This document shows positions 36,300 through 44,429 of a stretch of 62,757 nucleotides of DNA, one piece after another. The position numbers were made by a program, and so were the translations under genes. The stretch's first letter is position 1; each line of letters begins with the position of its first letter. This DNA is from Nitrospira sp. SG-bin1. GTDB lineage: Bacteria; Nitrospirota; Nitrospiria; Nitrospirales; Nitrospiraceae. The notes under the pieces were generated by a model. That model was not told the DNA's origin and did not search any database. It worked only from the letters and a program-made list of their open reading frames with translations. The stretch covers positions 1-62,757 of the forward strand of contig LVWS01000003.1 in the NCBI GenBank assembly GCA_002083365.1, given 5' to 3'.

Positions 36300-38623
36300 C
36301 GTACTCTCACCACCCCATTCCCAATTACACCGGCCGATTCCTGCGTCGCACGACCAGCACCGGTCAGTTCGACGCGAATCGGCGACACCCCTGGCGCCTT
36401 TGCCACGAAAATGACATTCATAACTCGTGGTGGACGCTGAGCGCCTGAACGAGCGACGTGAAATGTGATTGTTCCTCCTTGCGCCTCATCGCTTCCTGCC
36501 GAGGCTTCGCCCGTGTCGATCACCTCCGCGTTATCGAGTCGTTTGAATTGCAGAATATCGGGGTCATAGTTCAGTTTGACCACACTCTCATCTGATGAAT
36601 TGATTCGCCCGTCTAGAACCGAAAGCCGTACTTCTTTACCGGATTGCACGACCGAATCTTCCGGCTTAACCTTCAACAGAGGATCCGCCGCCGCCATATG
36701 GGCCAATGGCCTTACCGTGCTTGTTTGTCCTGCATCTTTCGCCGGCCCACCGCTATGAGCCGTTCCCTTCCCAAATTCGTTGGTCCCCACAGCCGACACT
36801 TTTTTGGATCGACCGGAAAATACCGGGCTTGTCGCATAGTTGAATTCGGTACCGGACCAGAACGCGTGATTGCTGGATCCATGAGGAAGCGCCGGTTGCG
36901 CAATATGAGGAGTGATCGTGAGAATGACTTCCGTCGTTACTCGGTCCGTCTTAAAAGAGCTCAGCAGTTTTCCGATCAATGGCCAATCTCCGACCCAGGG
37001 GATGGTGACCCGTGTTCGGCGATCCTCCTCCTGGAGCAGCCCCCCGAGAACCACCGTTTCTCCATCCCGCATGTTGAGAGTGGTCTCAGCTGAGCGATTG
37101 CCGAATTTGAACTGTTCAATTTTTGGAGAAGCCTGAAGCAGTACCGGATCTCCGACACGAATCACCTCTACCTTCATCTTCAACGACAATTCATTGCCCA
37201 ATCGGATGGAAGGCTCGACAGTCAACTTGACGCCCGTATCTCGAAATTCGATCGACGTGACGGTTGAGGTGGTCGGCACGGCTCCAGTAGCCGCCTGTCC
37301 GGGCAGGACGTTCGTGGTAGAGAGCAGAATCGGCTGTTTATCTCCTATGTTGATCTCGGCTTTCTTATTGTTCATCACGCGGACTTTCGGTGAGGCGAGC
37401 GTCTTCGCATCGGATTGCTGTCTAAAAAAATCCAGCAACACCGTCGTCGGCAGTTTAAAAAGATAGTTATTTGGGCCTAAATCAGTCAGTTGGCGGTAGG
37501 TCATTTGCACGGCATCAGCAGCCAAGGTTCCCGTGAAACCGGAAGCGATCAGTCCGGCACCGGCTTGTTTTGGATAGTTCAGCCCATACGTTTGACTCTT
37601 CGTTCGATTGACCTCCAACACCTCAAGGTCAAAGAGCACCTCCGGTTCTTGGCGATCATTGGTCAGGATGATTTTTTCGGCAAGTTCCAACTTCTCCGGC
37701 TGGTCGCGAATGACAATCGCATTGAGCTGTTCATTGGCGTGCATTCGCTTGGAGTCCAACATGTTCTTCAGCAGAAGCAGCATGTCTTTGGCTTTTGCCG
37801 TTGACAGGTAAAATGTCCGAATCATCAGATCCTGATACTGCTCCTGCTTCTGCTTGGTGTCGGGACTGATAATCAAGACAACCGGTGATATTTTTCGAGA
37901 AAACAAACTGTTACTATTGAGAATCAGTTGCAACGCCTCCTCGAAAGGCGTGTCTTGGATCGAAATCGAAATAGGATCGTTCCGGACATCCTTGTCGAAA
38001 ATCAGGGTAAATCCGCCAGCCGCTGCCACTCCCTCCAAAACTTCTTTAATGCCGGCGTTCTTGAACTTTAACGTTACTGACTGCATCGAACGTTCGTCTC
38101 TTGTGAGCCGCTGTTGCTCTTCACTAAGCCGGGTGATGCTCTCCAGTGCTTCCTGGTACGACGGATCGAGCTCCGCAGCCCGCACAAACCCTGTCATCGC
38201 TTCCTCGACTCGTCCCAGTTGAGCAAACCGTTCTCCCTCGTGGTACTGAGATCGAGCCTCTTTCAAGCGAGTTGCTTCCTGAAAACCTGCGTGGTACTCC
38301 CCGCTAGACGGCTCGATAGCGAGCGCTCGCTTATATTCTTCGAGTGCCAGGTCAAATTGTTTATCTTTCAGAAACGTCCGACCGCGCTCGGCATACATCG
38401 TCGCGGTACGCTCCCGGGCGAGCATATACTTACCTTGTAGCGAAGTATTGAACGGATCTTCTTTTAATGCCTGTTTGTAGGCAAGAATCGCCTCTTCCCA
38501 ACGTTCCGCAGCCAAGTGCTGATCTCCTCGCTTGACGTCAGGAGAAGCCACCAGGGCGCACCCTGACATCGCGAGGATTCCCAGAACCTCGAGAATGCCT
38601 TTCGATCGGTTATGAATACGCAC
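36296..38623 (-). CDS. Secretin with TPR N-terminus and cohesin-like C-terminus
   Basis: This protein forms the outer-membrane channel of the operon. In order it has a signal and possible lipobox (LAMSGCALVAS), tetratricopeptide repeats (about residues 20-170; for example WEEAILAYKQALKEDP), an N0-like domain with NAGIKEVLEGVAAAGGF, the secretin core (DTGVKLTVEPSIR, ETVVLGGLLQEEDRR, TEVILTITPHI), then a linker and a C-terminal cohesin-like beta domain (EVRLSVLDGRINSSDESVVKLNYDPDIL). The GTG at 38623 is my choice because the signal peptide starts there; an upstream start at 38692 would add 23 residues. Confidence 0.85.
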   Translation of the reverse strand: MRIHNRSKGILEVLGILAMSGCALVASPDVKRGDQHLAAERWEEAILAYKQALKEDPFNTSLQGKYMLARERTATMYAERGRTFLKDKQFDLALEEYKRALAIEPSSGEYHAGFQEATRLKEARSQYHEGERFAQLGRVEEAMTGFVRAAELDPSYQEALESITRLSEEQQRLTRDERSMQSVTLKFKNAGIKEVLEGVAAAGGFTLIFDKDVRNDPISISIQDTPFEEALQLILNSNSLFSRKISPVVLIISPDTKQKQEQYQDLMIRTFYLSTAKAKDMLLLLKNMLDSKRMHANEQLNAIVIRDQPEKLELAEKIILTNDRQEPEVLFDLEVLEVNRTKSQTYGLNYPKQAGAGLIASGFTGTLAADAVQMTYRQLTDLGPNNYLFKLPTTVLLDFFRQQSDAKTLASPKVRVMNNKKAEINIGDKQPILLSTTNVLPGQAATGAVPTTSTVTSIEFRDTGVKLTVEPSIRLGNELSLKMKVEVIRVGDPVLLQASPKIEQFKFGNRSAETTLNMRDGETVVLGGLLQEEDRRTRVTIPWVGDWPLIGKLLSSFKTDRVTTEVILTITPHIAQPALPHGSSNHAFWSGTEFNYATSPVFSGRSKKVSAVGTNEFGKGTAHSGGPAKDAGQTSTVRPLAHMAAADPLLKVKPEDSVVQSGKEVRLSVLDGRINSSDESVVKLNYDPDILQFKRLDNAEVIDTGEASAGSDEAQGGTITFHVARSGAQRPPRVMNVIFVAKAPGVSPIRVELTGAGRATQESAGVIGNGVVRVR

Positions 38624-38869
38624 TTTCAGCCCGGGGACCACGTGTAGTTCCCATAGATATCTCGTATGGCCTGGAAGCATTGCCCAAGCCAACCATCATT
38701 TTTCTTATACTACGGATCAAGACGGGCTCAAAGGAAAAGCCCAGAACGTGAGGGCGTGACTTCTCTGCCGAAGCCACGACGGCTCTCAACAATGTCCGAT
38801 GGCGTTAGCGGCGGCCTCAACAAGAGAAGCGGTCCTATAAAGTGATTGGAAATCTCGGAAGAGTAAACT

Positions 38870-40077
38870 TGTAAGCTTCCCCTAGATCGAGACAGTGATA
38901 CGGAGAACTTTCTGGCACAATTGTTTCCCTAGCCAGGAGGTTTTCATGCGCCAATCGAAGTTCACCGAAACCCAGCTTGTGTCCATTTTGAAAGAAGCTG
39001 ATGCGGGCCGCCCAGTCAACGAGCTCTGGCGGCCCTATGGGATCAGTTCCGCCACGTCCGACAAGTGGAAGGCGAAGTATGGCGGACTGGGCCTCGGATG
39101 TGAAGCGGCTCAAGGAGTTGGAGCACGAGAACCACCGGCTGAAGCGGATGTATGCCGATCTCTCCTTAGAGAACGCCGCGCTGAAAGACGTCATCGCAAA
39201 AAAGCTGTAAGGCCTGCTGAGCGGCGGGAGATCGTGACACATCTGGTCCTGGTGAACGGTCTTCCGGTACAGCGGGCCTGTCAGGTCGTGGGGCTTGGGC
39301 GCGCGACATGCTATCGGCCTCGTGTGGAGGGGGCCCAGCGGGATGCGCCCGTGATCGTCGCACTGACGGCAGTTGTGGCCGCACACCCGCGCTGGGGTTT
39401 TTCTGGAAGTGTGATCGGCGACTCCGGCTCGATGGGCATCCGTGGAACGCGAAACGCGTCGGGCGGGTCTATTGTCAGCTGCGCTTGAATCTGCCCCAAC
39501 GCACGAAGAAACGCCTGCCACTGCGGCTCCGTCCGCCTCTCACGGTGAGCCCGCAGCCCCATGCGCTGTGGGCCGTGGACTTCATGAGTGACACGCTGGA
39601 CGGCGGACGCCGGTTCGGCCGTTTGAATATTCTCGATGAAGGGGTCCGCGAAGGACTGGCGATCGAAGTCGACACGGCATGGCCTGCCGAGCGCGTGATG
39701 CGGACCCTGGAGCAGGTGGTCGCGTGGCGCGGCTATCCCCAGGCGATTCGGCTCGACAATGGCCCCGAACTGCTCGCCGATCGATTCGTCACCTGGTGGG
39801 CGGACCGAGGCATGGAGTTGCGTGACATCCAGCCAGGCAAACCTGCGCAGAACGGCTGTATCGAACGGTTCAATCGGACGTATCGGACCGAAGTGCTGAG
39901 TGCCTATGTGTTTGAGTCCCTGGATCAAGTGCGGGAGATCGGTGCAGAGTGGTTACTGACCTATAACGAAGTGCGGCCCCATGATGCTCTAGCTGGTTTC
40001 CCGCCAGCCACGTATCGGGCTCAGCTGAACGCTGGACGTTCTCCATTGCCAGTGTCTCGTTGACAGGGAAGCTTACA
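38870..40077 (+). mobile_element. IS3-family (IS407-like) element with inactive transposase
   Basis: The ends are imperfect inverted repeats of about 39-40 bp (38870-38908 and 40038-40077), both starting TGTAAGCTTCCC. The 4-bp sequence AACT flanks both ends (38866-38869 and 40078-40081), a target duplication of the expected size. Clear ends and duplication indicate a fairly recent single insertion, but the transposase frames are broken. Confidence 0.9.
38946..40063 (+). pseudogene. IS3-family transposase orfA and orfB, frameshifted
   Basis: OrfA begins at 38946 after CCAGGAGG with an HTH (MRQSKFTETQLVSILKEADA), then loses frame near 39085 and resumes as the leucine-zipper part (KRLKELEHENHRLKR) up to the stop at 39210. 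OrfB carries a second break at the T run near 39400; after it the DDE integrase core is intact, with HALWAVDFMSDTL (first Asp), IRLDNGPEL (second Asp) and QNGCIERFNRTYRTE (Glu). The natural -1 junction between orfA and orfB is a separate matter. Confidence 0.88.
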
Positions 40078-40567
40078 AACTCACCGTGCCATCCGGCAGC
40101 CGAATTTCATACTCCGATTGGCAATGTGTGTCTGCGATACAGCAGTGTTGAGCAAACGTTCTCTACTTGGGAAAAGCAATTCAATCTCTGGCGGCTCCAC
40201 CGAAAGCGACGGCAATTAGGAAATAGAGTAGGATGATTAATTTGGAGTCTCTTGCGAAAGGAGCAGACCCATGAAGCTATCATCGTTTTCTGCGGAGCAG
40301 ATTATCTAAGCTCCTACATCAAACTCAGAGCGGCATCTCACCCCCATCTGGGATGTCTGTCGACAACCCTGCATCGCAGAGTTAACCCTCTGTGCGAGGA
40401 GGAAGCAGTCTGCCCACGTGGGGGCATAAGCGAACTGCTACGGCTGCAGCGATTAGGAAAAGAAGTGACCGGCTCAAACGGCTAGTGGCGGATTTTCTTT
40501 CGACAAGCTCGCAGACCTTACGAAACGAGCCGAGCACGCTGGCCGCCGAGTGCTCGTAGCTTGTTTA
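40078..40567. other. Intergenic stretch between the IS and the sugar dehydrogenase
   Basis: No supported gene. A 77-codon + strand frame at 40252 looks like chance. If the IS and one AACT copy are removed, a minus-strand frame of about 55 codons, with no start codon, runs across the junction (see findings). Confidence 0.4.
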
Positions 40568-41863
40568 TTACAATCGCCAGTATCTAATCGACGCAGGAAT
40601 GTAGCGTGGATCAAGGATGCTCTTGACATCGATCACGACGCCTTGCTTCTGATCTCGAAGAGGCCTCAAGAGATCGACCACGTTCATATCCGAAAACCTC
40701 TTATGCGCCACAGCGATGATGAACCCATCAAGATCTTTCAACTCCTTCCATTGAACCAGATGAATTCCATATTCTGCCACGGCTTCTTCACTCTCCGCGA
40801 TAGGATCATGCACGAGCACTTCAACTCCATATTCGCGAAGCTCAGAAATGATATCGGGTACTTTGCTGTTGCGAAGATCCGGTACATTTTCTTTGAACGT
40901 CAGGCCGAGCACTCCCACGCGAAGTTCATTGGCGGGGCGCGATAACTGGCTGAGCAGCTTCATCGTGTGTTCTGCTACGAACTTTCCCATTCCATTGTTA
41001 ATGCGCCGACCGGAAAGAATCACTTGCGGGTGATACCCCACCGATTCTGCCTTGGACGTTAAGTAATATGGATCCACTCCGATACAATGACCGCCGACAA
41101 GACCGGGAGAGAACTTCAGAAAGTTCCACTTCGTCCCTGCAGCTTCAAGAACGGATCTGGTATCTATTCCTAAGCGGTGAAAAATCAAGGCAAGCTCGTT
41201 CATCAACGCAATATTCAGATCACGTTGAGTATTTTCGATGACCTTGGCCGCTTCTGCGACTTTAATACTGGACGCTCGATGGATACCCGCCTTCACGACC
41301 AACGCATATGTGTCCGCCACGATGTCCAGAGATTCAGAATCTTGTGCAGATACTACTTTGACAATCTTTTCGAGCGTATGTTCCTTATCGCCAGGATTGA
41401 TCCGTTCCGGTGAGTAGCCTAATTTGAAGTCTACACCTGCTTTCATGCCCGACGTTCGTTCCAAGATCGGCAGACACACCTCTTCGGTGGCACCTGGATA
41501 TACAGTCGATTCATAGACTACGATCGTTCCAGAAGAAAGATTCTTCCCAATCAGTTCTGATGCTTTTTGGAGCGCGGTAAGATCCGGTTGTAACGCCTCA
41601 TTAATAGGGGTCGGAACTGCAACAATAATGAATGTAGCTATTTTAAGGTCTGACGGTTCAGACGTATACCTTATTTGAGCAGCGGCCAAATCGTTATTTG
41701 ATACCTCTCCAGTCCGATCGATTCCCTTTTGTAACTCTTCGATCTTCCGTCTATTGATATCAAAACCGATAACTGGAGCAATCTTCCCAAATGCCACGGC
41801 AATCGGGAGGCCAACATAGCCCAATCCTACAACGGCAATCGAACGTGATCCTCGCTTATCCAT
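40568..41863 (-). CDS. UDP-N-acetylhexosamine 6-dehydrogenase (TviB/WbpO type)
   Basis: This 431-aa enzyme oxidises a UDP-HexNAc to the uronic acid with two NAD+. It has an NAD-binding Rossmann motif (VVGLGYVGLPIA), the helical middle domain with SSIKVAEAAKVIENTQRDLN, and the catalytic Cys in GLVGGHCIGVDPYYLTSKAE. Sequence style matches TviB/WbpO proteins of Vi-antigen and O-antigen loci rather than UDP-glucose dehydrogenase. The product, UDP-GlcNAcA or UDP-GalNAcA, would feed the polysaccharide made by the genes to its right. Confidence 0.9.
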   Translation of the reverse strand: MDKRGSRSIAVVGLGYVGLPIAVAFGKIAPVIGFDINRRKIEELQKGIDRTGEVSNNDLAAAQIRYTSEPSDLKIATFIIVAVPTPINEALQPDLTALQKASELIGKNLSSGTIVVYESTVYPGATEEVCLPILERTSGMKAGVDFKLGYSPERINPGDKEHTLEKIVKVVSAQDSESLDIVADTYALVVKAGIHRASSIKVAEAAKVIENTQRDLNIALMNELALIFHRLGIDTRSVLEAAGTKWNFLKFSPGLVGGHCIGVDPYYLTSKAESVGYHPQVILSGRRINNGMGKFVAEHTMKLLSQLSRPANELRVGVLGLTFKENVPDLRNSKVPDIISELREYGVEVLVHDPIAESEEAVAEYGIHLVQWKELKDLDGFIIAVAHKRFSDMNVVDLLRPLRDQKQGVVIDVKSILDPRYIPASIRYWRL

Positions 41864-42367
41864 ACCTCCCCCCGGTGAGCAATAATGTAAATGACGTTAA
41901 CAATGGCAGAAGATGTCCTGGGCGTCAAGGAAAGGGCCCCTCCTTTGCTGATTTACTCGACTTATCGTATTACCTTCTTTGTATTACCTTCTTTTTGCAT
42001 TTCGAGCCATCCCAAGATAGCTTCTCATCAATGAGGCTCAATAATATCAAAGAGATCCTTACATGTAAGCATCTATTACATATAGACAAAAGAAATCGTT
42101 TCAATGAAGAACCTCACAAACATGAACCATCACTTCATGTGTACGTCTACGAAATCATCGCACCCCCCATCTCCAGTCAAGGGTCTTCTCCTTTGAAAAA
42201 TATTTTAACGTACTGTCCTCGCAAATTCAGGGGGAATGCTCGTCGTTGGAATCCCCATTTTCAAAAACTGTTCCGCATCACAAAAGGCACTTAACTTGCT
42301 CATGACCTGTAGCTTCGCGTGGACCTAGCGGTTCGCAATCTCCTTTTTTCCATGGGGGGCTTCGACG
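41864..42367. other. Divergent intergenic region with sigma-54 promoter
   Basis: AT-rich stretch between the sugar dehydrogenase and the BACON protein gene. It contains a near-consensus sigma-54 promoter (listed separately) and no supported gene. Confidence 0.5.
42285..42300 (+). promoter_or_regulatory. Sigma-54 promoter before the BACON/FN3 gene
   Basis: AGGCAC (42285-42290), five bases, then TTGCT (42296-42300). The invariant GG and GC pairs are 10 bases apart, as required for -24/-12 promoters. The only departure from the TGGCAC consensus is the first base. The gene starts 67 nt downstream. Confidence 0.7.
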
Positions 42368-44023
42368 ATGCGTCAAAAGATTCAACGATTGTTGCTCGTC
42401 TCAGTGGGTATGGGCACGCTCTTGTTTGTTTTTGAACTGGGGATATTAATAGCGCCAATTTTCGCGGCGGGGTCAGATACGATCGTGGTTCCACGAAATC
42501 GACAATTGGCTGCTCCTATACGAAAACTCATGTCTGAAGTGCCTGAATTGACACAACTTGCGACATCGCCCAGTCCAATTCCACCTCCGACAATTCCCCA
42601 ACCCCTGCCACCACCGATTCCTGTTATAGGAGTGAACACCTCTAGCCTTTCGTTTACGGCTCAGCAAGGAGACAGTGCTCCAATAATACAGACTCTCACT
42701 GTTACCAACAGGGGTGGAGGAACATTGAAGTGGTACGCCACTGCCCCCGCAGCATGGTTAACCATGAGCCCCGCCTCCGGCATGGGAAACAGTACGATTA
42801 CGTTAGCCGCCAGTACCAGTTCTTTCTCAGCCGGTATCTACAATACAATGATCACGTTAAACGCCACTGATGCGACAGCTGTCACCATTCCGGTCAGTCT
42901 CACCGTAGTGGCTCCACCTCCTGTAATTCAACCAAACCCGGCAAGCCTCTCCTTCACAACCGAGCAGAGCGGTAACCCCGGTCCACAAACCATCATCATT
43001 TCTAATGCAGGTGGAGGACTTCTTACCTGGTCTGCCACTGACAACGTCTCTTGGCTGAGCCTCTCCCCGCCCTCCGGAACCGGCACTGGGACGCTCACGG
43101 CGACGGCCACCACCGGTGCCCTCGCGACCGGGACTTACCAGGCGCTAGTTACCGTCAGTGCACCCGGTGCCACTCCCATTTCTATTCCGGTCTCCTTTAC
43201 GGTTACGGCGCCCGCCCCCACCCTTACCGTCAGCCCCACCGCATTGACTCTCTCGGCCATTCAAGGTGGGACAAATCCGGCCAGCCAAACCATAACGGTG
43301 AATTCGAACAGTACGTGGACCGCCAGCAGCAATGCTCCCTGGCTCTCTCTTACACCAACGTCAGCCACCGGCACGGGACCGATCACCACCAGTGTCACCC
43401 TGACCTCCGCTGTGGTCGGTACCAACACCGCTACAATCACTCTGACTAGCGGGGGCATCGCTCGTACCATTCCCGTCACCCTGACGGTCACTGCCGCTTC
43501 CCTGGCGGCTTCCCCCACCCGGTTGACTTACACCGCGACGCAGGGAGCCGCTAACCCTTCTGCTCAAACCCTCTCCATCAGTTCCAATAGCACCTGGTCT
43601 GCCACTGACAACGTCTCTTGGCTGAGCCTCTCCCCGCCCTCCGGCTCAGGCGATGGAACCATTACGGTAAGTGTGAATACGGCGACTGCTGCTCAGGGAA
43701 GTAACTCGGCAGCCATCACTTTGATCAGCGGAGGAATAACCAGGATCGTAAGTGTGGCTCTGACATTGAACCCGGCATCAAGCTCATCTGCGACATTGTC
43801 GTGGGTGGCAAATACCGAGCGCGATCTTGCAGGATACAGAGTATATCGAGCAACTTCATCAGGAAACTATGGGGCCCCCATTGCCACCATCCAAGGCAAT
43901 ATTACCCAATATATTGCCTCAGGACTCCAATTCGGAACGACATATTTCTTTGTCGTGACGGCATTTGATATCGCTGGAAATGAAAGCACCTATTCGAACG
44001 AGGTCAGTAAGAGCATTTTTTGA
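42368..44023 (+). CDS. Secreted BACON-repeat and fibronectin type III protein
   Basis: This 551-aa exported protein has a signal peptide (hydrophobic 8-33), a Pro-rich linker, four BACON-like beta-sandwich repeats of about 90 residues (roughly 85-465; each with SLSFT..Q, a WL.LSP.SG core and a hydrophobic terminal strand) and one C-terminal fibronectin type III domain (SWVANTERDLAGYRVYRATS to STYSNEVSKS). Such domains bind carbohydrate or protein on the surface. Repeats 2 and 4 share an identical 53-bp DNA segment. It has its own sigma-54 promoter. Confidence 0.85.
   Translation: MRQKIQRLLLVSVGMGTLLFVFELGILIAPIFAAGSDTIVVPRNRQLAAPIRKLMSEVPELTQLATSPSPIPPPTIPQPLPPPIPVIGVNTSSLSFTAQQGDSAPIIQTLTVTNRGGGTLKWYATAPAAWLTMSPASGMGNSTITLAASTSSFSAGIYNTMITLNATDATAVTIPVSLTVVAPPPVIQPNPASLSFTTEQSGNPGPQTIIISNAGGGLLTWSATDNVSWLSLSPPSGTGTGTLTATATTGALATGTYQALVTVSAPGATPISIPVSFTVTAPAPTLTVSPTALTLSAIQGGTNPASQTITVNSNSTWTASSNAPWLSLTPTSATGTGPITTSVTLTSAVVGTNTATITLTSGGIARTIPVTLTVTAASLAASPTRLTYTATQGAANPSAQTLSISSNSTWSATDNVSWLSLSPPSGSGDGTITVSVNTATAAQGSNSAAITLISGGITRIVSVALTLNPASSSSATLSWVANTERDLAGYRVYRATSSGNYGAPIATIQGNITQYIASGLQFGTTYFFVVTAFDIAGNESTYSNEVSKSIF
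43025..43077 (+). repeat. 53-bp identical direct repeat, copy 1
   Basis: Identical to 43592-43644 and in the same frame, encoding TWSATDNVSWLSLSPPSG in BACON repeat 2. Offset 567 bp (189 codons). Confidence 0.95.
43592..43644 (+). repeat. 53-bp identical direct repeat, copy 2
   Basis: Second copy, in BACON repeat 4. Flanking DNA of the two repeats is clearly diverged, so the identity is local. Confidence 0.95.
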
Positions 44024-44429
44024 TTGCCGTTAAAAATGGGAATGGCAGCGCTACAAATATTGACATGTCTATAGCTTCAAACTCCACGGATACAAAGGTA
44101 TAGGACTGGACTTGGTCTATGCAGATGGTTGATCAATGTGTTGCCACCGTCAGCTTCTGAGGTTAAGACAGATCCCAGTGTAGAGGAAAATTCTATTGCC
44201 ATATAGCCCCCTGAGGGACGCCAGAGCATCAACTCCAACGGTTTAATTTGACAGCCTGCATTAACGCTTCACCGAACAAATAGGGCAAATCGGGTGGCCC
44301 TGAATCAAAGGGAAATGTTCCGAATATCTTTTCCCGAGGAGAGGGAACTTCAATCTGCGGCAACTTCCTTCGATGGGCGACCGAGTTCTCCGCAACTAAA
44401 TCGCTTGCTATGGTTGGTCGATGAGATTG
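44024..44429. other. Intergenic stretch between convergent genes
   Basis: Lies between the BACON gene and the Wzc-like gene, which converge. Only a weak hairpin is seen just after the BACON stop; no gene. Confidence 0.4.

Noticed and set aside
38913..38930. TGGCACAATTGTTTCC as a sigma-54 promoter inside the IS
   Set aside because: The -12 element lacks the required GC.
40252..40485. 77-codon + strand frame downstream of the IS
   Set aside because: No family signal and atypical composition; looks like chance.
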